A DNA stretch of 64,000 nt, from the NCBI RefSeq assembly GCF_000350225.1, contig NW_005179019.1, positions 1-64,000 on the forward strand, given 5' to 3'. Position numbers and translations under genes: made by a program. The notes beneath the pieces are model-generated. The model ran no database searches. It saw only the letters and a list, made by a program, of their open reading frames with translations, and was not told the origin of the DNA. The stretch comes from Chondrus crispus. Taxonomy: Eukaryota; Rhodophyta; Florideophyceae; Gigartinales; Gigartinaceae. Below are positions 10,197-20,774 of the stretch, one piece after another; within the stretch, counting starts at the first letter, position 1, and every line of letters starts with the position of its first letter.

Positions 10197-13100
10197 ATGA
10201 CCAAGTTGCGAGCAGAAGCGCCGCAGAGCGCAGAAGACAACTCCATGAGAGCCGTCGGGCTGAACCGACCCGCGGGTCGTGAGCAAGATAGTGGCGGTGA
10301 CGCCATGTTCAAGCTAGCCAACGAAATGAGGGACGGAGGCGACCAAGTTGAGAAGGATGCAACGGAAGCTGTGAAGCTGTACGAGCGCGCGATTGAGGAG
10401 CACGATCATGTCGGGGCGATGGTGGGCCTCGGCAACCTCTTAGCAGAAGGCGCAGAAGGCGTCGGGATCAACGCAGAGCGCGCCATGGGGTTGTATGAAC
10501 GCGCGATTGAGGAGCACCATGATTCCGACGCCATGGTCAAACTGGGCAACCTGCTCGTAGATGGAGCGGAGGGAATCCAGACGGACGCAGTACGCGCTGG
10601 CGAGTTATATGAAAAGGCGATCGACAAAAATGAAAGCGTCCGCGCGATGGTCGCTCTCGGAGTCCTGCTGAATGACGGCGCGGAGGGAGTCGAGAAGAAC
10701 GTCCTTCGGGCTGTCGAGCTGTACAAGCGCGCGATTGAGAAATGTCAAGATTGCCGCGCTAGGTGCAACCTAGCATTTGTATTAAGTGAGGGAGGGGGCG
10801 GGGTTGCACAGAATTCAGCGGGGGCTGTGCAGCTGTATGAGGACTTAGTCGAAGAGCACGATTATGTCGATGCGATGGTCGACCTGGGTATCCTGCTGGA
10901 GAACGGGGCGGAGGGAGTGGAGAGAAATGTGGGTCGTGCTGTAGAGCTCTACGAGCGTGCGATCGAGAAAGGCAATGACTGCGACGCTATGCACAATCTT
11001 GCACTCCTGATGCATGAAGGAGGGGACGGAGTGGCACGGAATTCAGCGAGGGCTGTGGAGCTGTACGAGGACTTAATCAACGAGCACGATAATGTCGATG
11101 CGATGGTCAACCTCGGAGTCCTGCTGAAGAACGGGGCAGAGGGAGTGGAGAGAAATGTGGGTCGTGCTGTAGAGCTCTACGAGCGTGCGATCGAGAAAGG
11201 CAACGACGGCAACGCTATGCGCAATCTTGCACTCCTGATGAAGGAAGGAGGGGACGGAGTGGCACGGAATTCAGCGAGGGCTGTGGAGCTGTACGAGGAC
11301 TTAGTCAACGAGCACGATGATGTCTATGCGATGGTCAACCTCGGAGTCCTGCTGAAGAACGGGGCGGAGGGAGTGGAGAAGAACGTGCTTCGGGCTGTCG
11401 AGCTGTACAAGCGCGCGATTGAGAAATGTCAAGATCCCTACGCAAAGTTCCAACTAGCAGTTGTATTGAGTGAGGGAGGGGACGGAGTTGCACGGAATTC
11501 AGCGAGGGCTGTGGAGCTGTACGAGGACTTAATCAACGAGCACGGCCATGTCAATTCGATGAACAACCTCGGAGTCCTGCTGGAGAACGGGGCGGAGGGA
11601 GTGGAGAGAAATGTGGGTCGTGCTGTGGAGCTCTACGAGCGTGCGATCGAGGAATGTCAAGATCCCTACGCAAAGTTCCAACTAGCAGTTGTATTGAGTG
11701 AGGGAGGGGGCGGAGTTGCACGGAATTCAGCGAGGGCTGTGGAGCTGTACGAGGACTTAATCAACGAGCACGATGATGTCTATGCGATGGTCAACCTCGG
11801 AGTCCTGCTGAAGAACGGGGCGGAGGGTGTGGAGAGAAATGTGGGTCGTGCTGTGGAGCTCTACGAGCGTGCGATCGAGGAATGTCAAGATCCCTACGCA
11901 AAGTTCCACCTAGCAGTTGTATTGAGTGAGGGAGGGGGCGGAGTTGCACGGAATTCAGCGAGGGCTGTGGAGCTGTACGAGGACTTAATCAACGAGCACG
12001 GCCATGTCAATTCGATGAACAACCTCGGAGTCCTGCTGGAGAACGGGGCGGAGGGAGTGGAGAAGAACGTGCTTCGGGCTGTCGAGCTGTACAAGCGCGC
12101 GATTGAGAAATGTCAAGATCCCTACGCAAAGTTCCAACTAGCAGTTGTATTGAGTGAGGGAGGGGACGGAGTTGCACGGAATTCAGCGAGGGCTGTGGAG
12201 CTGTACGAGGACTTAATCAACGAGCACGGCCATGTCAATTCGATGAACAACCTCGGAGTCCTGCTGGAGAACGGGGCGGAGGGAGTGGAGAGAAATGTGG
12301 GTCGTGCTGTGGAGCTCTACGAGCGTGCGATCGAGGAATGTCAAGATCCCTACGCAAAGTTCCAACTAGCAGTTGTATTGAGTGAGGGAGGGGGCGGAGT
12401 TGCACGGAATTCAGCGAGGGCTGTGGAGCTGTACGAGGACTTAATCAACGAGCACGATGATGTCTATGCGATGGTCAACCTCGGAGTCCTGCTGAAGAAC
12501 GGGGCGGAGGGTGTGGAGAGAAATGTGGGTCGTGCTGTGGAGCTCTACGAGCGTGCGATCGAGAGAGGCAATGACGGCGACGCTATGCACAATCTTGCAC
12601 TCCTGATGAAGGAAGGAGGGGACGGAGTGGCACGGAATTCAGCGAGGGCTGTGGAGCTGTACGAGGACTTAATCAACGAGCACGATGATGTCATGGCAAT
12701 GAACAACCTCGGAGTCCTGCTGAAGAACGGGGCGGAGGGTGTGGAGAGAAATGTGGGTCGTGCTGTTGATCTCTACAAGCGTGCGATCGAGAAAGGCGAT
12801 GACAGCAAGGCGATGCACAACCTGGCATCGCTCATGATGGCTGGAGGGGACGAGGTTGTGCAGGATGTAACTCGGGCTGCAAAGTTGTTTCAGGGAGCGA
12901 TTGAAGTGCACGATGATGTCAGGTCGATGGTGGGTCTAGGCTGGCTACTATCCAATGGCCCGGGAGGGGTGGATACGGACATGGTTCGGGCTGTAGAATT
13001 GTACGAGCGGGCCATCGAAAAAGGGCAGAATGTCGAAGCTATGCGCTACCTGGGGAGCCTATTGCGGGACGGAGGGGACGGGGTGCGGCGGGACGCGGCG

Positions 13101-13436
13101 CGGGCTGTGAAGCTATTTGAGCGGGCGGTTGAAGAGCACGGTGATGTCGAGGCGATGGTGGCGCTCGGCGACATGCTAGTGCGAGGCACGGACGGGGTGC
13201 GGAGCAACGCGGGTCGCGCGGCGCGGTTGTACGAGCGCGCGATCGAGACGCGGCAAGATCGGGATGCTATGTTGAGCATGGCAGTCCTGCTGAGGGACGG
13301 GGGGAACGGGGTTGCGAGGGATGCCACGCGGGCCTCGAGGCTGTTCCAGGACGCCATGGCGGGGCGCAATGAAGACGAAGTGGTGGAGCTTCTCGGGAAA
13401 CTGGTGCGGGAGGGAGTCAAGCTGAGTCGGGCGTAA
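10197..13436 (+). CDS. Sel1-like repeat protein, about 27 repeats
   Basis: An intronless frame of 1079 codons starts at ATG 10197 and ends with TAA. After about 35 residues without structure, nearly the whole protein is an array of 38-residue Sel1-like TPR units. Two alternating types are seen, one with RAVELYERAIEKG and one with RAVELYEDLINEH, followed by AM-x-NLGVLL-x-GAEGVE. There is no signal peptide, membrane segment or enzymatic domain, so it should be a soluble solenoid scaffold. The units match those at the end of the membrane protein at 1-3638, so the two genes are paralogues in their repeat part, on opposite strands. The central units are almost identical at DNA level (see the 684-bp duplication), while the first and last units are more diverged. 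The repeat number may vary between individuals. Confidence 0.92.
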   Translation: MTKLRAEAPQSAEDNSMRAVGLNRPAGREQDSGGDAMFKLANEMRDGGDQVEKDATEAVKLYERAIEEHDHVGAMVGLGNLLAEGAEGVGINAERAMGLYERAIEEHHDSDAMVKLGNLLVDGAEGIQTDAVRAGELYEKAIDKNESVRAMVALGVLLNDGAEGVEKNVLRAVELYKRAIEKCQDCRARCNLAFVLSEGGGGVAQNSAGAVQLYEDLVEEHDYVDAMVDLGILLENGAEGVERNVGRAVELYERAIEKGNDCDAMHNLALLMHEGGDGVARNSARAVELYEDLINEHDNVDAMVNLGVLLKNGAEGVERNVGRAVELYERAIEKGNDGNAMRNLALLMKEGGDGVARNSARAVELYEDLVNEHDDVYAMVNLGVLLKNGAEGVEKNVLRAVELYKRAIEKCQDPYAKFQLAVVLSEGGDGVARNSARAVELYEDLINEHGHVNSMNNLGVLLENGAEGVERNVGRAVELYERAIEECQDPYAKFQLAVVLSEGGGGVARNSARAVELYEDLINEHDDVYAMVNLGVLLKNGAEGVERNVGRAVELYERAIEECQDPYAKFHLAVVLSEGGGGVARNSARAVELYEDLINEHGHVNSMNNLGVLLENGAEGVEKNVLRAVELYKRAIEKCQDPYAKFQLAVVLSEGGDGVARNSARAVELYEDLINEHGHVNSMNNLGVLLENGAEGVERNVGRAVELYERAIEECQDPYAKFQLAVVLSEGGGGVARNSARAVELYEDLINEHDDVYAMVNLGVLLKNGAEGVERNVGRAVELYERAIERGNDGDAMHNLALLMKEGGDGVARNSARAVELYEDLINEHDDVMAMNNLGVLLKNGAEGVERNVGRAVDLYKRAIEKGDDSKAMHNLASLMMAGGDEVVQDVTRAAKLFQGAIEVHDDVRSMVGLGWLLSNGPGGVDTDMVRAVELYERAIEKGQNVEAMRYLGSLLRDGGDGVRRDAARAVKLFERAVEEHGDVEAMVALGDMLVRGTDGVRSNAGRAARLYERAIETRQDRDAMLSMAVLLRDGGNGVARDATRASRLFQDAMAGRNEDEVVELLGKLVREGVKLSRA
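11381..12561 (+). repeat. 684-bp internal tandem duplication in the Sel1 gene
   Basis: The stretch from 11381 is repeated from 12065, an offset of 684 bp or 228 codons, equal to three pairs of 38-residue units. Identity looks complete by eye over about 495 bp, up to about 11877 and 12561. The length keeps the frame and the A/B alternation of the repeats. Confidence 0.85.
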
Positions 13437-14835
13437 CTGGGGGACACGGAACACGAACCACTGGGACTCTTGCGCCATGGCTGCTTCGAAAGTGTTGTAT
13501 GAAGTCACGCAGCAACACTGGCGCGTTAGTCGACGCACACGACCCACGCTGCTTCCCCTCTTACGTACACCAGCCCGGTTCATTCCCCTTTCTCATAAAC
13601 AGGTCTTGTGTCTTGTCTTGTCGTCAAAGCTCCATTTCGTTCCTCAACAACCGGTCACCCCCTCAAAAAAACTCGTTACGAAACCCTTGGCTAAACTTGA
13701 TGTCCACCAGCCCGTCCCGTCATGGTCTACCGCACACACGTTGTGCCCTCGCGTGGTCTCAGCCTTGGGGCGCACTTCCGGCAGCTCGACATTGCGAAAC
13801 ATCTCGCCCCCAACCTTGCGGAGGATAAAATCCGGTACACAAAACGTCGCCTCCACGACGTCGCACAAGCTCACAAGGGACGAACTCATCGTTTTTCACG
13901 ACCTCCGCGGAAAAGCCCATGCTGTTCGTGCCGCTCGGTAACCCATAATGTTCTGATAAAATGTACAAAGTGTACCCCTTGTTCATCAGCATTATTTGCT
14001 GATGCGTATTTGCGAGAGGGTTAGGAGCTGCAATGCCCTACCTTGTCCAACTTATACCAACGTTAGTGGACATGGCGAAACAGCTAGATAGATACAGTCT
14101 GCCCATGTGCACCGCGCATGGTGACTTTGCAAGACGAAACATAGGATTCAAAGAATATGATGGTAAAAAGCAAAAACATGTTACTCCTCGACTGGTAGTT
14201 CGGGGCCATCTCACACCCATTTTCCGGCATTGAAGAAGGAAACATTGAGTGTGGGGAGTCGGTCGACGTATATTTCAGCTCGTGGGATGAGTATGGAATG
14301 CATATTCCTAAAAGAGGCACGAGAAGTGTACAAGTTGTCGAAAAGAATGGGACATTTGTTGAAGTTGCGGGGAGCGATGGCGTGCGTTCGAAAAGCAACA
14401 GTACATAATATGTTTGGACATTCAGTGAATGCTGTATACTGTGGTAACTGTGTCATGGCGATTAAAAGACAAGTTGAAGAGCGTCAACCATGGAAGGTGC
14501 AAGACTGAGGGTGAACTATCCCCTCAGATGAAAAATTCGTATTGAAATGGACGTGCTTAGAAGCGAGAATTGTCAGCTGTAACCACAGTGAAACATCGTA
14601 GTCGTCCATCTGAGCACGGTCGCGAGGGGAGAGACTGAATGAATGCATTTCTTGGCGACAAGACACATGACCTGTTTAGAAGAAAGGGTAAAGAACGGGC
14701 TCATATGAGGACAACGGTCCAATAGGCACAAGAGTAAGTAGGTCGACTGGCCCTCGTATTTGTACATGGTGGACACTTTTTCCTCTTGCTTGAGACTGTC
14801 CGCGTCTATTATCGTGAACTCTCCGTCCTCCGGCT
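13437..14835. other. Intergenic with unidentified coding-like fragments
   Basis: The minus strand between 13992 and 13644 reads protein-like in two overlapping frames (for example KGYTLYILSEHYGLPSGTNS and CDVVEATFCVPDFILRKVGG). The plus strand at 14033-14233 contains CTAHGDFARRNIGF, faintly like the HGD-x4-N loop of phosphotransferases. None can be assigned. The stretch also has the tip motif of the CTAGTGTCTA foldback family at about 14699-14730. These are probably remains of one or more dead genes. Confidence 0.3.
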
Positions 14836-15083
14836 CGCACCGGCCTCTTACCCAAAAACGAGCTCTTTATCATTTGTGACACTACGAAGTAGAGGGAAGT
14901 TTACTGTGTGTCTGGCAGTAGTGTACAGCGACGCAGCGGCAAGGCCGTTCGGACTTCGACCTGCAGCCTCGAGCCACAGCACTGCACGTTTTCGCACGAG
15001 CGCCCTGGGAGGGCCCTGGACAGAAAACCAGGCGAAAAGTTTTACAAAACATTACAGTATTACATCAAAAAATTCCCAATGTC
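14836..15083. repeat. Dispersed repeat R, copy 1
   Basis: About 250 bp from ACCGGCCTCTTAC to TTCCCAATGTC is found again at 20529-20757 in the same orientation with scattered differences. Shared blocks include CGGCAAGGCCGTTCGGACTT and GGCGAAAAGTTTTACAAAA. No coding capacity or clean terminal repeats are seen, so its class is unknown. Confidence 0.8.
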
Positions 15084-15270
15084 CCTCCCGCCGCTGCCCA
15101 CTGTTGGGCGTGAGCGAAGGGGACGGTTTTGTGGCGCGGCGGTGAATACCGAGCCCCACTTTTCATCGCCGCCTTCCATTTTTGAGCAGGCCATGCTGCT
15201 TTCGAGCAGCATGCCTGATTCACTCGCTATCTTAGGGCTCACAGGCCCGACTTCGTAAGCCACCAGTGTC

Positions 15271-15609
15271 ACAGCATGTCGCACAGAGCGACAAAGGGCC
15301 TATGAAGAAAAGAAAACGCTGGCAAACCAATTGCTCGCTGCGGACATCACTCTGCATGCAGGTATCATTGTGCTGAAAGACCAACAAATTCACGGAAAGT
15401 CGTCGCAGGACATTCGATCGCTCCAAAGTGAATTCGGAGCGCTTTCCAGCTTCATATCAACATCGCCCGGTGCGCACGTAGGAGCTGCAGTACTGCAGGA
15501 TGCCTGTTTCCGGAAGATTATGGTTAGCAGGGTATTAACCGAGGTGCCCGTAGGGCTTGGTGCCTATGCACGTCCATTGGGTTTGTCAGGTCTTTTTGCA
15601 GCTCAATGA
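15271..15609 (+). CDS. Possible exon encoding a coiled coil, unidentified
   Basis: An open frame without an obvious ATG reads ERQRAYEEKKTLANQLLAAD and continues protein-like to the stop at 15609. The charged coiled-coil start resembles the C-terminal parts of some pogo-type transposases, and a frame ending at about 15258 just upstream is also protein-like. No diagnostic motif is present. The assignment is a guess, and this may be a relic. Confidence 0.2.
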   Translation, partial: TACRTERQRAYEEKKTLANQLLAADITLHAGIIVLKDQQIHGKSSQDIRSLQSEFGALSSFISTSPGAHVGAAVLQDACFRKIMVSRVLTEVPVGLGAYARPLGLSGLFAAQ

Positions 15610-16412
15610 GCACTTATATGAAGCTAGCGAGCCTCTCGATTTCACGTTGGAGCAACCCCATGTGCTGCAACGGGTTTCCGTTTTTTGATTGTCTTTCAGC
15701 TCTGTGATGTCAGTCTGCACAGTCGTAGTCGCAGCGAGAATTTTGTTTTCTTTTCTTGGAAGGAGAAGTGTCACGGGCCTGGGAAGCGTACTTTCGCGTA
15801 AGATGAGGAGCCGAAAAACATTTTGCGGAGAGATGCCAGTGTATGGGTACTCGTCTCTGGGTTCCACAGTGCATGTAACTCTAGATGTTCTGAAGTCCAG
15901 TGTGGAGAGCGTTAGCGAGAATGGCGTTTGTGTTCGCTTTGAAAGGTTCAATGATTTCTAAAAAAGTAGCAACAATAAGCGAGCGCAGGCCGCGACAATG
16001 GCGGTATAAGGTTGAGCACGATCGTTCCCGCCCTCGACGTTTGTAGAGTGCCGGGCCTGCGCCTCACTGCGCGTGTGCATTTTTGTTCGCTATAAGAAGA
16101 CTTTGGCTGTCGCGATGCAGGCGCCACCCCCGGTTTGTCACGAGAATGCTCAGCCCAATGCTATCGCACGCTCAAGGTTGCTGCAATTATCACACCAGGG
16201 GGATTTCAAAGGGCTAGGGATATGAGAGGCGATAGCACTATACGCACGAGCGCAGTGGTTGGCATGCAGCTGGGAGCTCGTGTTGCAGCCATTTGTTTCC
16301 CGTCGCAGCCCACTTAACGCCAGCGTCCGCAATGCGCGAAACAGTCACAGGTGTTGGAAAGGTCGACTGGGCAATTGGATTTGAAGGCGGCACATCTGAG
16401 CGCCATGTGTAC
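15610..16412. other. No supported gene
   Basis: Frames are short on both strands and no family motif or terminal repeat is seen. The right end (16413-16436) is the left copy of the 24-bp repeat flanking the pogo-like element. Confidence 0.3.
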
Positions 16413-16435
16413 AGCTGTCAATTCTACCTAGTGTG

Positions 16436-18990
16436 TACCCTTCCCAGTGGTGTAAATATGGGCACTTTGTACGCGAATTACTCCCAAATAAAGAAAGTTT
16501 GGCCGTATGATGTTCTGACGCAACCAATAAAAAGATAAGCGTCTTGCGAAGCCAGAGGCATGAAAACCAAGAGGAACGACCAGTAAATGGCTGAGAAACG
16601 TTTACATCAGTGACTAACTTCCGAAAGGGGAGCTCAAATCGCCCCGGGCAAATTTTGGGCACCTGAGATTTGCAACCGGAAGGCTCGTGTGCACGCCGTT
16701 AATGAACGTCTTTTAGAATTGCTCGAGCAACTGAGTGCCCCCGGGCATGTCTGCTCGTCCTCCAGTGCTTTTCAGAGACTTCGGGGAGCTGTGTGGCAAT
16801 CTACAGCGCGGAGTTCGCCGGAGAGAAGGCGTTCGCAGCTTCCTCGGTGATCGACGCGGAGGCTACAGCCGCCAGTGCAATGCCTGCACGCATCTGCAGC
16901 TTGCGGAGTGCCTTCGCACGCCTCTCTTCCGCACGCAGCTGTTTTGCCTCTGCGACATCTCGGCGCCTCTGCAGAGCGGCAGCTTTGCGGTGATCCTTCG
17001 CTGCGGCCTCGGCGATCTTGGCTGCCTCAGCCTCCTTGCGCCGCTTGAGCAGATCGGCTGTTGTGAGCCAGTCCGCGGGCGCCCCACTGTCAAACGCAGG
17101 CCTCTTGTGACCATTCTCACCTCTCGGGATAGGTTTCGGAGCGGAGATACGGTTCATGAGGATATTGTTCACAGTGTTGGTGTTTGCCAGCATAGTTTGA
17201 ATGCGCTGAATCTTGACGGCACTGGCCACATCCTCGGCCATAAATGCTGCAATCTTAAACTCTGTCTCAGCATCAGGTTGACGTTGCAGTACATCAACTG
17301 CGAGACCAACGCCGCTCGAAGGTCTTTCATTGCGTGAAGAGCCCGCACCGCTCGAAGGACCAGCAGCTGTCTCAGAGGAGAGGAGCAGCTGCTCCACTGA
17401 TGTCCTGAACCGATCAGCGAAGTGGCGTTGAAACGGGAACAGGCCGCACGTGAGAAAAGATGAGCGCACGTCCGACTCCGAAATCGCTTGATGAGCGAAT
17501 ACAGCGCACGCCAAGCTGAAATTGACAGACCGCGCGTCTATGATACATACCTCTGCGAATCTGTCTCGGAGGATCCTCAGAGACGTTTTGAACCTCTTAT
17601 TCACCATCTGATCACATGGCTGGAGGAAGTGCGATGTATTGGCTGGAGACTGGACGATCTCACATCCAACTTCTTCACAAAGCTCCAGCCACTTGTAGCC
17701 GTTCCGAGAGCCGTGGCCGTCTAGCGTGAGTAGATAAATGTCATTTACACCAGCGAAATTGCGCACGAAGTTATCCAGATGCTTGATGAAGGCTGGGAGA
17801 ATAGCCTTTTCCATCGAGCCGTTCTCAGTGACCTTGATAGTGGCGTCGTCCGGCATCCATTCAGGTTTAGTAAACATGTGGCAGTCCGAATCGGCCTCGA
17901 GAAACACCTGATCCAGAGGATCCAGCCACTTTTGCATGATCTTCTTCCCAGAAATGATGAAGAACGGAGGGGCCACGAGGCCGTCTGCAGAAACCGCGAT
18001 GACGGCAGTAATGTGCTGGCCACCGCCGTTCAGCGTGGAGGCGAGTAACCCCCCGTGGTGCGTGTTCGAAGGACCAAAGACCTTAATGCGCTCTCCAAAA
18101 CTGACTGTGACAGACGTCTCATCAGTGTTCCAGATGCGCCGGCCCTCTTGGAGAATACCAGGATGCTTGCGCTCGACGCTCTCAAGAATAGAAAAGAAAG
18201 GCTCGACGTGATTGACGCGCTCTCCCTTTAACTTTACTGCCTCTTTATTCTCCGAGTTCCTGAATGTGAGATCCCGATTGCGCGCACGGAAGGCTCTAAT
18301 GGAGTCATTGATTGGGTGGTTGTCTGCCCACGTCCTCTCACGTCCGTCGTTCGCGACTTGCGCCATAACCTCACGCAGATGCTTGTAACCGACGGCAAAT
18401 CCCTTCTTCGCACTAAACTTGAGCCGCTCAACTATCATGCGTTCCTCTTTGGTTGTCAAAACAGTAGGAGATCCAGCTCTCTTCGACGTGTCAAGGTTAC
18501 ACTGCGACGCCAGCTCTTCCCACCTTTCCTCCTTCATCATTTTTTTCAGCATGTAGACAGAGCCCTTGGACAAACCCGTCATGCTCCCAATGACTCTCTG
18601 CGTCTTTTCTGCCTTGAGGTGCTCCACCGCATGCTTCTTGGCAATCACACGTTTCTCATGCCCCGTGGCCGCCAACAGTAGGGTGCGCGTCTGCCTGCGC
18701 ATCGAGGGTGGCATTGAGTCTTGCCTGGAGAGAAGTCTGGATCGAAGAGATTGTTTGGAGAGACTGCTCGGACTGTAGTGGTAGTCAGTCTCGGATCAAG
18801 ATCGCCTCTATAGAACCGTGCAAGAGCTTTCAGCAGACCGGACAGCACCTGCGAAAGCGCGCCCGCGCTTTCCCGTCAACGCTTTCCCGCGCGCATGCAC
18901 TTCGCTTTGCACTCTGACAAAGCGCGCGAAGCGTATTGGTGTTTGCCCAAAATTAACCCTCTGCCCATATTTACACCACTGGGAAGGGTA
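16436..18990 (-). mobile_element. Pogo-like DNA transposon, apparently complete
   Basis: Perfect 29-bp inverted repeats (16436-16464 and 18962-18990), starting TACCCTTCCCAGTGG and including the TA target dinucleotide, bound a 2.55-kb unit with one long transposase gene on the minus strand. TA at both tips fits the Tc1/mariner/pogo superfamily. A 24-bp direct repeat, AGCTGTC...GTGTGT, also lies outside both ends (16413-16436 and 18990-19013), which is more than TA duplication explains. An intact reading frame and identical inverted repeats suggest recent activity. Confidence 0.88.
16801..18714 (-). CDS. Pogo/jerky-type DDE_1 transposase
   Basis: An uninterrupted 637-codon frame starts at ATG 18714. 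Residues about 30-150 form the DNA-binding part: a helix-turn-helix around GSMTGLSKGSVYMLKK and a second module ending HPINDSIRAFRARNRDL. The catalytic core follows, with NTDET (Asp198), LTLDGHGSRNG (Asp332) and SPANTSHFLQPCDQMVN (Asp368), the DDD triad of the pogo branch. The tail after about residue 440 is low in complexity, ending in an Arg/Ala/Glu-rich helix. It would cut and paste the surrounding element at its 29-bp ends. The MITE at 26671-27049 starts with the same ten bases and may be a substrate. Confidence 0.92.
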   Translation of the reverse strand: MPPSMRRQTRTLLLAATGHEKRVIAKKHAVEHLKAEKTQRVIGSMTGLSKGSVYMLKKMMKEERWEELASQCNLDTSKRAGSPTVLTTKEERMIVERLKFSAKKGFAVGYKHLREVMAQVANDGRERTWADNHPINDSIRAFRARNRDLTFRNSENKEAVKLKGERVNHVEPFFSILESVERKHPGILQEGRRIWNTDETSVTVSFGERIKVFGPSNTHHGGLLASTLNGGGQHITAVIAVSADGLVAPPFFIISGKKIMQKWLDPLDQVFLEADSDCHMFTKPEWMPDDATIKVTENGSMEKAILPAFIKHLDNFVRNFAGVNDIYLLTLDGHGSRNGYKWLELCEEVGCEIVQSPANTSHFLQPCDQMVNKRFKTSLRILRDRFAEVCIIDARSVNFSLACAVFAHQAISESDVRSSFLTCGLFPFQRHFADRFRTSVEQLLLSSETAAGPSSGAGSSRNERPSSGVGLAVDVLQRQPDAETEFKIAAFMAEDVASAVKIQRIQTMLANTNTVNNILMNRISAPKPIPRGENGHKRPAFDSGAPADWLTTADLLKRRKEAEAAKIAEAAAKDHRKAAALQRRRDVAEAKQLRAEERRAKALRKLQMRAGIALAAVASASITEEAANAFSPANSAL

Positions 18991-19004
18991 GCTGTCAATT
19001 CTAC

Positions 19005-19795
19005 CTAGTGTGTCTATCCGACTAAGCATTATCATAACATACGGTCATATCTCAAATTATTATTCTTTTCAACTTTGATGTACTGTACACGGTTTCTATT
19101 TTTCTTTAGTAGAATCCACTATTGGCTCGTTTTAAAATTTTCTCAAGTTAGTGATGAATCGTAATCCTCATGGGGCGGTCTTTACTCGTCGTCGCCGTCG
19201 CGTCTCCTAAATACTGTTGTCTACAGGGACAGACTGTGATACGGACAGTCTGTCCTTGCGGTCCGTCAGTTAGAACCGAATAGAAAAACCCCATCGCAGA
19301 ATTGTCTAGACGAAAACTCTCTGTTGTTTCTATGCTACTGGTGTATATTGAGCTTAAAGAAAAATGCTTACTGTCAGCCGACTTTTTCTTTTGAACATCT
19401 TTCACAAATGTCTATCGGACCGTTAGTCCTCATATGAGGACAAAACTTATTTTGTTTTTTCTAGGCAACAAAAGTCGCGATTTCACTTCTGTTTTTTGAA
19501 ACCAGAAGGCCATAACCACTGGTAAAGCATTTGCCTGTCGATTCAAGCGAAAACCAACTCGACGCACAAAAAGTTGTTCAAAAGGGAAGTCGGCATGCAG
19601 TATGCATTTTTCTTTAAGCTAATTTTATACCAGTAGCATAGAAACAATGCGTCGGGGGTTTTCTATTCGGTTCTAACTTTAGAAAAAAAATTCTACCAAA
19701 GAAAAATAGAAACCGTAGACATCAAAGTTGAAATGAAATAAAATTCCGAGATTTCTATGTTATGATAACGCTTAGTCGGATAGACACTCTAGTGA
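19005..19795. mobile_element. Foldback element FB, copy 1
   Basis: About 790 bp folds on itself. The left half (TGTCTATCCGACTAAGC, CAACTTTGATGT, TTTCTATTTTTCTTT, TTAGAACCGAATAGAAAA) returns inverted in the right half, ending with GCTTAGTCGGATAGACACT. At its centre lies a CTAGTGTCTA-type tip with the palindrome CCTCATATGAGG (19428-19439). There is no coding capacity. The second copy is at 20775-21460, and a right half is at 28105-28500. Confidence 0.75.
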
Positions 19796-20520
19796 TGAAT
19801 GATCTCTGGCCCTTTTTCGAAAACACTGATGCAACACGGCAAAAGTGCTGCCAGAGTAAGTTACTGTAATTCTTTTTGGGGTACTGTACAGCCATGCACT
19901 AACTGTAACTTTGGACTGTGTATTCATGCAGTGCAGAGGCTCCCCTCTTCCCAGAGCAACACATGAACATAAACATAGAGCTCATATTATCCGGCGCACG
20001 ACTTAGGTGCCTTGCGAGGGCAACCTCAACCAGTCTCAATACGAGACTACTACCTTTCTTTGAATTTGGAGGTCACGAATGGACTTCAAAGAGAGTAGTG
20101 CGTGGGTGCCAATTGATTGAGAGAACGGCAGAACAGTACAGTTTTACGCAATCTCCGGACAGGGACGAAAATTGCTCGGTTGTAGAGCTGCTTTGAACGA
20201 AAGTTCGGGATTCAGGGAGCCTTGCTGGAACTGCGGGAAAAAAGTACTGTACAAAGTTTGGAGGTATGTATTGGATCATGTATTCGAACTAACATCCAAA
20301 GTGTATAGAGAAAAGCCCCATTTCACGAGGACAAGGAGCAGTCTGACTGTGAGAGGAACAGCCGTGCGCCAGCAAAATGTGGAGATGAGCCGGTAACGAT
20401 TTGGAGTTTATCGAAAGAGGAATTTGGAGGAATCTCTGTCGATGTGGCGATTGTGGACGTCTGAGAGGGGAAGGATACTAAGGATATTGGAATACAGTTG
20501 GCACTCAGGTGCATTATTTA
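19796..20520. repeat. Segmental duplication, copy I (spacer)
   Basis: This 0.72-kb stretch (from about TGATGAATGATCTCTGGCC to TGCATTATTTAGG) is matched at 21461-23148, where it is split by two insertions. Short minus-strand frames are similar in both copies, but I see no recognisable protein. It serves as the empty-site reference for the insertions in copy II. Confidence 0.8.
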
Positions 20521-20528
20521 GGTAGACC

Positions 20529-20757
20529 GGCCTCTTACTCCAAACGAGCTCTTTATCATTTGTGGCATTAGCTAGTATCGTATGTGTCCGGCAGTACAGC
20601 GACGCGGCGGCAAGGCCGTTCGGACTTTGACCCGCAGCCTCTCGAGTCACAGCACCACTGCACGTCTTCGCACGAGCGCCCTGGAAGGGCCCAGGACGGA
20701 AAACCAGGCGAAAAGTTTTACAAAAATTACAGTAATACATCAAAAATTTCCCAATGT
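20529..20757. repeat. Dispersed repeat R, copy 2
   Basis: Matches 14836-15083 through most of its length, including the CCAGGCGAAAAGTTTTACAA block and the TTCCCAATGTC end. It separates the two halves of the segmental duplication. Confidence 0.8.
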
Positions 20758-20774
20758 CATGTGCGCATCCTTGT

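Noticed and set aside
14033-14233. HGD-x4-N loop suggesting a phosphotransferase
   Set aside because: Only the motif fits; no lobe, Asp-Phe-Gly-like motif or length of the family is present.
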